The notes below the pieces were generated by a model that saw nothing but the letters and a program-made list of their open reading frames with translations, searched no databases and was not told the DNA's origin. Both the position numbers and the translations under genes were made by a program. Below, in pieces: positions 1-5,719 of a DNA stretch of 12,278 nt (its first letter is position 1; every line of letters begins with the position of its first letter). The DNA lies in the NCBI GenBank assembly GCA_025774805.1, contig JALGZR010000114.1:1-12278 (forward strand). The letters run 5' to 3'. The stretch is from a bacterium (GTDB lineage Bacteria; ARS69).

Positions 1-1206
1 CGGGTCGGCGAAAGTCCCGCTTCCGCTCGTGCTCCAGGTCGCCGTGCCCGCTCCGCCCCCGAACGAGCCCGCAAGCGCGACCACGAGGTCCGGGGCGGTG
101 CAGACCGCCTGATCCGGCCCCGCGTCCGCCGTGGCAACGGCGTTCACCGCAATGAGCGTGTCGCACGTCGACGTCCCCGTCAGCGTGTTGATCGTGAGCT
201 CCAGCTCGAACGACCCCACCCCCGTCGTCGTCACCGTGACCACGGAGTCGAAGGTCGAGCCTTCGAACGCCGCGCCGGCGGTGTTCGAGAGAAAGGCCCA
301 CTGGTACGAGGCGCTCGGATCGTCCGTGCCGGCATGGTAGGTCGCCATGTCACTCTCGCAGAGGCGATCCGGGCCGGTGATCTCACACATCGGAGGCGGG
401 AACACGGCTGCCGCCGCGAGCGAGCGATCTTGCTGTCCCAGGTTGCCAAGCGTCCACCCTGCGATTCGCATGTGGTACGGCGAGCCGTTGATTCCCGCCG
501 CCGAGAGTGGAGTCCCGTCGGGTAGAAAACCCCAGTCCCGCCGGCTCGCGATGTGCCCCCCCCACGCGAGGACCACCGTCGAGTCCGTCGGCGTGAACGT
601 CACGCCGATTCGCGTCGCGGTCTGCGAGGCCGTCAAATCGCCTTGGGTCACGTACGCGATGCCCTCGATCACGCCGTTCCACATCGACATCAGGCGCTCA
701 CCGGTCGGGAGCGCGTTGAAGCTGTTCGTGGGCTGCCCCGGAACGGGCGATCCCGCCGATGTCGGCGCCGGGATGGCGAACGTGCTCACCGGAATCGAGG
801 ACGGGATTCCCGTTCCCTCGAGCGGATCGATGGTCTCCTTCTCGTGCCCGAACGTCGCGAGATGCGGTTCGAGACGATCGAAGTGCGTCAGGTAATCCAG
901 TGCGTGGGTGTCACTGTGCTTGATGTCGTATTCGAGCTCCAGCGTGATTTGCGTTCCCACGGGCAGATCCGTCAGGATCGCCCGGTAGGCGGTGGACCAT
1001 CCCTCGACATAATGTGCCTGCGAGGCATTCAGGTTCCCGTTTTGCCACGTGCCGGGATCGTTCGGGGAAGTGTCGTTTCCGTTTCGGATCTGCTCGATGC
1101 TGACGGCTGGCTGGCTGGCGAGAACGCCCAGGGGCATCAAAAGGAGACTGAGCGAAGCCGCCAACCAGAAAGCGACCGATCGACCGATCCGTGCAGATCG
1201 GGTCAT
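1..1206 (-). CDS. Secreted surface protein with PKD/Ig-like domains (C-terminus beyond window)
   Basis: The reading frame is open from the ATG at 1206 to the left edge, giving 402 residues without a stop. A GAGGT ribosome-binding site sits 8 nt before the ATG. Residues 1-30 form a signal peptide: Arg-rich start, hydrophobic stretch about 12-28, and a VLA cleavage motif. Residues about 35-270 form one domain containing WQNGNLNAS (54-62), HALDYLTHFDR (101-111), NGSPYHMR (240-247) and QDRSLAAAAV (259-268). I recall this pattern from large secreted proteins of environmental bacteria but cannot name the family. Residues about 272-355 look like one Ig/PKD-like module (C274 to C348, Y301-x-W303). 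A second module begins at about 360 (ADAGPDQAVC, then ATWSTSGSGTF) and is cut. Such modules are usually repeated, so the full protein may be much longer and end in a sorting or anchoring domain. The role is probably cell-surface or extracellular; the ligand is unknown. The gene appears to be transcribed on its own from the intergenic region to its right. Confidence 0.85.
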   Translation of the reverse strand, partial: MTRSARIGRSVAFWLAASLSLLLMPLGVLASQPAVSIEQIRNGNDTSPNDPGTWQNGNLNASQAHYVEGWSTAYRAILTDLPVGTQITLELEYDIKHSDTHALDYLTHFDRLEPHLATFGHEKETIDPLEGTGIPSSIPVSTFAIPAPTSAGSPVPGQPTNSFNALPTGERLMSMWNGVIEGIAYVTQGDLTASQTATRIGVTFTPTDSTVVLAWGGHIASRRDWGFLPDGTPLSAAGINGSPYHMRIAGWTLGNLGQQDRSLAAAAVFPPPMCEITGPDRLCESDMATYHAGTDDPSASYQWAFLSNTAGAAFEGSTFDSVVTVTTTGVGSFELELTINTLTGTSTCDTLIAVNAVATADAGPDQAVCTAPDLVVALAGSFGGGAGTATWSTSGSGTFADP

Positions 1207-1225
1207 GGGTTGTTACCTCGCAGAA

Positions 1226-1477
1226 TTACGCAGCCATGCGGGCTGGGGCGCCCGAGACCGGAGGGGCGGGGTTCCGGCGGTGATCCTCAGGCGAGAGGGA
1301 CTTGTTCGCTGAGAACAGTCTGACATATTCCGGATCGAAAATGCAACCGTGTTTCATTGGGATCCGGGATCCATGTGCAGTTGTTGCCGACACTTGCCAT
1401 GAAAAGCTTCCCCGGACCGTCTCCCGGATGAGGTCCACATCGAAAGTCAGGGTGACTCCCGAGCGTGCCACTCTCAT
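1226..1477 (-). CDS. Doubtful small ORF, 83 residues, no recognised family
   Basis: An ATG at 1477 is preceded by a purine-rich AGAGGG that could serve as a ribosome-binding site, and the frame stops at a TAA 19 bp before the ATG of the secreted-protein gene. The product (MRVARSGVTLTFDVDL at the start, PPVSGAPARMAA at the end) has no signal peptide, membrane segment or motif I recognise. Its codon use is less GC3-biased than that of the surrounding genes, and the C-terminal third is Pro/Ala/Arg-rich as in random GC-rich translation. It may be chance, or it may lie within the leader of the secreted-protein gene. Confidence 0.15.
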   Translation of the reverse strand: MRVARSGVTLTFDVDLIRETVRGSFSWQVSATTAHGSRIPMKHGCIFDPEYVRLFSANKSLSPEDHRRNPAPPVSGAPARMAA

Positions 1478-1494
1478 TTCACGCCCTCTACCTC

Positions 1495-1529
1495 AGTCTG
1501 CATATCTCACCATGGTTCCCCGCGGCAGC
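1495..1529 (-). repeat. 35-nt intergenic repeat, copy 1 (downstream of priA)
   Basis: On the minus strand this block reads GCTGCCGC, nine variable bases, TGGTGAGATATGCAG, one variable base, then CT. It aligns without gaps to 8098-8132 on the plus strand, with 28 of 35 positions identical, including the whole 15-mer. It begins 30 nt after the priA stop codon and points the same way as priA. The function is unknown; a 3' RNA element, a protein-binding site or a mobile intergenic repeat are all possible. Confidence 0.7.
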
Positions 1530-1559
1530 AGTGGAGCCGAGCCTGGTGAAAGAAGCGGA

Positions 1560-4061
1560 CTACAGCATGTCCACCGGATCGACGTCGACGACGATCTCCA
1601 CTCCGGAGGCGCGCGAAGGCGTCTCGAGGGCACGAGCGGCGCAGGCCCGCACGTCTTCCCGTCGCTCCCCCTTGATCAGCAGCCGCAGTCGGTGCTTTCC
1701 GCGGAGCTTCGCCAGGGCGGCCGGCGCCGGTCCGAGCACTACGCTCCAGGCCGGGCGGTCGAGGACCGCCTCCGCGATCCGATCGCGAACGACGGCGGCC
1801 ACCTTCTCCACGTCCGGAAGATGGACTCCCCGTACGAGCACGGACGCCAGCTTCGCGAACGGGGGATAGCGAAGCGCTCGACGCTGCTCCATCTCCGTGG
1901 CCCGGAACGACGCCTCGTCGTGGCCGGAGGCCGCCCGCAGACAGACGTGCTCGGGGCAGCGGGTCTGAATGAGAACCTCTCCCCCGAGCTCGCTGCGTCC
2001 GGCGCGACCGGAAACCTGCGCGAGGATCTGGAACGTGCGCTCCGCCGCGCGGTAGTCGGGTAGGTGAAGGCCGGTGTCCGCGTTGACCACGCCGACGAGC
2101 GTGACGCGCGGGAAGTCGAGGCCTTTCGCGACCATTTGCGTGCCCAGAAGCACGTCGATCTTCCCCTCGAGGAACTTCTCGAGAATCTCCTCGTGCGAGC
2201 CGGTGCGCCGAACCGAGTCGGAATCGAGCCGCGCGAGGCGCAGATCGGGAAACGCTTCGCGGAGCTCCTCCTCGATTCGCTGGGTTCCCGCGCCGCGGTA
2301 GAAGAGCTGCCGGGCGCCGCAGGCGGGGCAGGCATCGGGAAGGCTCTCCGCGTGGTCGCAGTAGTGGCAGCGAATCGTCCCGTCCGCCTTGTGGTAGGTC
2401 AGCGACACGGCGCACTCGGTGCAGCGAACGGCCTCGCCGCAGCTCCCGCACTGCACGAAGGGACTGAAGCCTCTTCGGTTGAGGAAGAGAATCACCTGCT
2501 CGCGCCGGGTGATGCGCTTCTCGATCGCGTCGAGCAGCTCGGGAGTGAACGTGCCCTTCGTCCCGCGCAGATCGACCAGGCGGACCGCGGGCAGCGGCAG
2601 CGACGAGATTCGATCGGGCATGAGGAGGAGATCATGCACGCGGGTCTCGGAGGCGTGGCGGGTCTCCAGGTCGGGGGTGGCCGAACCGAGGATCACGACG
2701 CCCCGGGCCCGCTCGGCGCGCCGGATCGCGACGTCGCGCGCCCGGTAGCGCGGCGTGTCCTCCTGCTTGTAGGCGGCGTCGTGCTCCTCGTCGATGATGA
2801 GAAGACCGAGATCGGGGAGCGGCGCGAAGACGGCGGAGCGGGGCCCGAGCACGACGTCGTAGAGTCCGCGGCCGGCCGCGTGCCAGATGCGGCGGCGCTC
2901 CGGGTCGGTGAGACGAGAGTGCACGACTGCGGCGCGCGACCCGAATCGACCGCGCAGGCGGGACACGGTCTGTGGCGTCAGCGTGATCTCGGGAACGAGG
3001 AGAATCGCTCGCCGGCCGAGATCGCGCGCTTCCTCGAGCGCACGCAGGTAGACCTCGGTCTTGCCGCTGCCCGTCACCCCGTGCAGGAGAAACGTGCGGA
3101 ACTCGCCCGCACGCAACGCCGCGACGATCCCCGCCACCGCGTCGGCCTGCGCGGGTTGGAGCTCGGGACGCGGAACCCGGAGGGAGTCGTCCTCGTCACG
3201 CCCCTCCCAGATCTCGAGGGTTACTCGGGTCAGTCCCTTCTCCCGCAGACGCACCACCGCCCCCCGGGAGCCGGCCACCGCGGCGGCGAGATCGCGCAGG
3301 GGCATCGCCCCACCCGCCTCCCGAAGGAGTGCGAGACACCGCGCTTGCACCGGAGCCCTTCGCACGACGTCGGCGGGATCGGCGGGGGCGTCCTCGGCGA
3401 GGCGCACGACCCGGATCCGGGGAGGACCACCGGTCCCCTTTCCCAAGACCTTCTCGGCCGCGCGGACCTTTCCCCCCCGAACGAGGCGCTGCACCTCGCC
3501 CTGCAGATCCGGAACGCGCATTCCGAGGGCCTTCGCGAGCCGGGAGAGCGGCATCTCCCCGGCCTCCGCGATCCGCGCGAGGATCCGCTCCTCGAGCGAC
3601 GCGCCGGCGAGCCCGCCGAACAGATCCGTCGAGGTCGGCGCGCCGAGCGTGAGCACCTTTTCCCGCCGGGGAACGCCATGCCCGGGAAGCGCGGCCCGGA
3701 GCGCCTCTCCCCACGAACAGAGCGTTCTCTCCGCGAGCCAGCGCGTGAGGTCGAGGATCTCCTCCCCGACCAGCGGCTCGGGATCGATCAGAGAGTGGAC
3801 CTCCTTGAGCTCGCAGGGGGCGTCCTCCGGATCGAAGCCGATCACGAACCCGGCCAGCATCCGCGATCCGAAGGGAACCATGACCCGACAGCCGCGCTCG
3901 ACCCGACCCGCCAGACGGTCGGGGATGCGGTAGGCAAACGTCTTCCGCACCGGCACCGGCAGCGCGACATCGGCGATCGCGGCGGCTCGGGCGCGCGCTT
4001 CGGGTGTTCCCCCGGCCGAGGTGCCGATCTCAGGCTGGGAGACCGCGGCGCGATCCGGCAT
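1560..4061 (-). CDS. priA: Primosomal protein N' / replication restart 3'-to-5' DNA helicase PriA
   Basis: PriA is a superfamily 2 helicase that recognises stalled forks and D-loops and reloads the replicative helicase. The 833-residue product has the full architecture. The N-terminal 3'-end DNA-binding domain is at about 29-125 (VALPVPVRKTFAYRIP), followed by a winged-helix/linker region to about 295. Helicase lobe 1 has Walker A GVTGSGKT (328-335), DEEH (424-427) and GSATP (459-463). The zinc-binding insertion has eight cysteines (538, 541, 547, 550, 565, 568, 578, 581). Lobe 2 has GTQMVAKGLDFP (640-651) and QVSGRAGR (682-689). A C-terminal domain follows. The protein is about 100 residues longer than the 732-residue E. 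coli PriA, mostly in the N-terminal tail and linker. I chose ATG 4061 because AGAGG lies 4 nt upstream and the conserved domain starts about 28 residues later; the frame stays open far upstream only because of high GC. Nothing catalytic is missing. It lies 86 bp downstream of a same-strand membrane gene with no functional link. Confidence 0.97.
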   Translation of the reverse strand: MPDRAAVSQPEIGTSAGGTPEARARAAAIADVALPVPVRKTFAYRIPDRLAGRVERGCRVMVPFGSRMLAGFVIGFDPEDAPCELKEVHSLIDPEPLVGEEILDLTRWLAERTLCSWGEALRAALPGHGVPRREKVLTLGAPTSTDLFGGLAGASLEERILARIAEAGEMPLSRLAKALGMRVPDLQGEVQRLVRGGKVRAAEKVLGKGTGGPPRIRVVRLAEDAPADPADVVRRAPVQARCLALLREAGGAMPLRDLAAAVAGSRGAVVRLREKGLTRVTLEIWEGRDEDDSLRVPRPELQPAQADAVAGIVAALRAGEFRTFLLHGVTGSGKTEVYLRALEEARDLGRRAILLVPEITLTPQTVSRLRGRFGSRAAVVHSRLTDPERRRIWHAAGRGLYDVVLGPRSAVFAPLPDLGLLIIDEEHDAAYKQEDTPRYRARDVAIRRAERARGVVILGSATPDLETRHASETRVHDLLLMPDRISSLPLPAVRLVDLRGTKGTFTPELLDAIEKRITRREQVILFLNRRGFSPFVQCGSCGEAVRCTECAVSLTYHKADGTIRCHYCDHAESLPDACPACGARQLFYRGAGTQRIEEELREAFPDLRLARLDSDSVRRTGSHEEILEKFLEGKIDVLLGTQMVAKGLDFPRVTLVGVVNADTGLHLPDYRAAERTFQILAQVSGRAGRSELGGEVLIQTRCPEHVCLRAASGHDEASFRATEMEQRRALRYPPFAKLASVLVRGVHLPDVEKVAAVVRDRIAEAVLDRPAWSVVLGPAPAALAKLRGKHRLRLLIKGERREDVRACAARALETPSRASGVEIVVDVDPVDML

Positions 4062-4147
4062 GGGACCTCTCGAGGGACGGGGGAAAGGGGATGGAAGGGG
4101 AAGGCCCGAAGATAGCGGGCTCCGGACGAGGGAGCAAGCGGGCGCGG
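4062..4147 (-). other. Short gap between the membrane gene and priA, with a small hairpin
   Basis: These 86 bp hold a possible stem GCCCG-(7 nt)-CGGGC at 4104-4120, followed on the minus strand by a pyrimidine-rich run (CTTCCCCTTCC). The stem is only 5 bp and no U-tract follows, so it is at best a weak terminator or attenuator. I could not identify a separate priA promoter, so co-transcription with the upstream gene is possible. Confidence 0.3.
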
Positions 4148-5605
4148 CTAATCCCGCCTGGGCCGCCCCGGCGCGGCCCCCCGCCCCCTCGGAAACAGAA
4201 GCGCCCAGACGGCCGCCAGGGGAAGCAGCGCGAGGGGGCCGGGCAGTCGAATCGCCTCCCCGATCAGAAACGCGTCCCACCGATCGGTCACCGACGCGTC
4301 GATTCTCCCCGGTCGGAGCTCCGCGAACCCCTGCTCGGCGACGGAGAGCTCCCCCCGCACGAAGTGGGGAAGCCAGTGTTCGAACAGAGGATTGCCGATG
4401 GTCTCGGGCGCCTCGGGTTGCACCGACGTGCCCGCCAACATGAACAGCACGGACAGTGCGCCGATCGCGCAGGTGATGCGCGGCCATCGGGCCAGCGCCG
4501 CCGCGAGTCCGAGCCCGAGGAGAGGAATCGCGGGCACGAGGTGGCGCGGGCCGATCGACCACCCTCCGTGCCACGGGTGGTGCGCCGCGCTCAGTCCGAG
4601 GTAGTAGAGAAAGACGATCGCCGCGGCCACGGATTCCACGCGGCGTGCGGGCTCTCGAAACGTGCGGCCGAGTCCGTAAAACGCCATCAGCAGAATCGGA
4701 CACATGAAGAACAGCCCCCGGCGCGGTCCGAAGAGCAGGCGGAGGGCCGCCGCCGGATCGGGGGCCGTGAAGCCGTAGGTCTCGACGTTCTCGCGGAAGA
4801 GCGGGATCGTCTCGAATCGATACCCGGTCGCGAACGGACTGCCGAAGGCGACCTGATGGTAGGTCCCGAGGAGGAGGAGCCCGGGCGCCGCGCCCGCCAG
4901 CATGCCGAGCGCTCGACGCATCGCGCCCTGTCGATCCCGCAAAAGCGACCCGACGGCGAGAGTGAGGACCGCCGGCGCCGATGGGTACTCCGTCGCGATC
5001 GCGGCGGAGGCGGCGGCGCCCGCTCCCAGCGACCGAAGCCACCCCGACCGTCCTTCGCGGAGGTCGGTCGCAGCGGGATACGCCGCCCAGAAGAAGAGGA
5101 CCAGCCACCCCGCCGTCGGCGCGTGTCCCTGGAGCAGGGTCGCGTACGGAAAGAGGATCGTCCCGAGGAAGAGAAGGACGGTGGCGAGCCACGCGGTCGG
5201 GAGGTCGTACCCCCGATCGCCCAGGATTCGCAGGGTGACCACACCTCCCACCGCGGTGACGAGCCCCGACGCGAAGAGCGCCGCCAACCCGCCCGTCATC
5301 GCGAGCCAGACCGTCGTCGTCTTCGGCTGCCCGGTCACCCCGCGGATCGCATGACCGAGCGCCACCCCGGGCGCCGCCAAGAACGACGGCAACGGAGCCT
5401 TGTCCGAGTAGTAGTGCCCGTCGAGGTTCGCCTTGTCCCCGGTGTTCGCGTGATAGTCATCGATGCGAACGGTGCCCTGCTCGGCGAGCGCCCGGGCGAG
5501 ATCGAACCGGGAGGCCGAGCCCCACGTCGCCGCCTGGAAGAACCCGGCATACGTGAGCAAGAGCAACAGGAAGACCGAGAGGCTCTCGGCGCGACGGCCC
5601 GACAT
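4148..5605 (-). CDS. Polytopic membrane protein, GT-C glycosyltransferase-like
   Basis: The 485-residue product is strongly hydrophobic, with roughly 9-11 membrane segments (about 9-27, 70-90, 98-125, 136-153, 162-177, 193-222, 234-254, 296-311, 323-340, 354-392, 455-471). After the first segment comes a loop, RIDDYHANTGDKANLDGHYY-SDKAPLPS (47-74), whose acidic residues and Y-SDKAP motif recall the first extracytoplasmic loop of GT-C enzymes. The later motif WHGGWSIGPRHLVPAIPLL (345-363) is typical of a family usually annotated as hypothetical or glycosyltransferase-like membrane proteins. By analogy it would transfer a sugar from a polyprenyl-phosphate donor on the outer face of the membrane. 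Donor and acceptor are unknown, and catalysis is inferred, not shown. The start at 5605 is the first ATG giving a sensible N-terminus, though no strong ribosome-binding site precedes it. It diverges from the gene at 5720. Confidence 0.8.
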   Translation of the reverse strand: MSGRRAESLSVFLLLLLTYAGFFQAATWGSASRFDLARALAEQGTVRIDDYHANTGDKANLDGHYYSDKAPLPSFLAAPGVALGHAIRGVTGQPKTTTVWLAMTGGLAALFASGLVTAVGGVVTLRILGDRGYDLPTAWLATVLLFLGTILFPYATLLQGHAPTAGWLVLFFWAAYPAATDLREGRSGWLRSLGAGAAASAAIATEYPSAPAVLTLAVGSLLRDRQGAMRRALGMLAGAAPGLLLLGTYHQVAFGSPFATGYRFETIPLFRENVETYGFTAPDPAAALRLLFGPRRGLFFMCPILLMAFYGLGRTFREPARRVESVAAAIVFLYYLGLSAAHHPWHGGWSIGPRHLVPAIPLLGLGLAAALARWPRITCAIGALSVLFMLAGTSVQPEAPETIGNPLFEHWLPHFVRGELSVAEQGFAELRPGRIDASVTDRWDAFLIGEAIRLPGPLALLPLAAVWALLFPRGRGAAPGRPRRD

Positions 5606-5623
5606 GATGGGAGTGTGCCGGGT

Positions 5624-5637
5624 CCGCCCGAGGGCGG
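5624..5637. promoter_or_regulatory. Short inverted repeat in divergent intergenic region
   Basis: CCGCCC-GA-GGGCGG is a 6-bp perfect inverted repeat with a 2-bp centre, 18 bp upstream of the start of the minus-strand membrane gene. It could be an operator half-site pair. The 2-nt loop is too tight for a good RNA hairpin. GC-rich sequence yields such palindromes by chance, so support is weak. Confidence 0.25.
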
Positions 5638-5644
5638 AAAGAGG

Positions 5645-5670
5645 TTTCGCCCCGACCGATTTCGCCCCGA
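5645..5670. promoter_or_regulatory. 11-bp direct repeat TTTCGCCCCGA x2 in divergent promoter region
   Basis: TTTCGCCCCGA occurs at 5645-5655 and 5660-5670, a 15-bp period with a 4-bp spacer CCGA. The second copy overlaps the place where a -35 element would fall for a possible -10 hexamer TAAGAT (5683-5688). That hexamer is 31 bp before the ATG of the plus-strand gene. A repeat with about 1.5 helical turns between copies in a 114-bp divergent gap is consistent with a regulator site acting on both genes; this is inference only. Confidence 0.35.
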
Positions 5671-5719
5671 GTGAAAAGCGGGTAAGATCCCTCTTCCGCT
5701 CTCCCGGGGAGCTCTCCGC

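Larger units (their letters stand above)
1207..1559. other. Intergenic region between priA end and the secreted-protein gene
   Basis: These 353 bp separate two minus-strand genes and are less GC-rich than the genes. They should hold the promoter of the secreted-protein gene, but I see no convincing -35/-10 pair. Visible items are the 35-nt repeat at 1495-1529, a doubtful small ORF at 1226-1477, and a tandem GGGATCC GGGATCC at 1359-1372. Just after priA, TCACCA (minus strand, 1550-1545) can pair with TGGTGA (1512-1507). The loop is about 32 nt and no T-run follows, so this is not a standard intrinsic terminator. Confidence 0.6.

Noticed and set aside
1505-1535. Plus-strand VPRGS reading at 1514-1528, resembling a thrombin-cleavage tag from a cloning vector
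   Set aside because: The flanking sequence is native-like and lacks any vector context; five residues can occur by chance.
2064-4115. Long plus-strand open frame (683 codons) opposite priA
   Set aside because: It lies wholly antisense to the conserved PriA helicase; the Arg/Gly/Glu-rich composition is what the opposite strand of GC-rich coding sequence gives.
4062-5192. N-terminal extension of the priA frame by 377 codons
   Set aside because: The extension overlaps the membrane gene and is Arg/Pro/Ala-rich noise; the PriA domain starts about 28 residues after ATG 4061.
4004-5674. Long plus-strand open frame (556 codons) opposite the GT-C-like gene
   Set aside because: Low-complexity Arg/Glu/Gly/Pro translation with no motif; it mirrors the hydrophobic codons of the real minus-strand gene.
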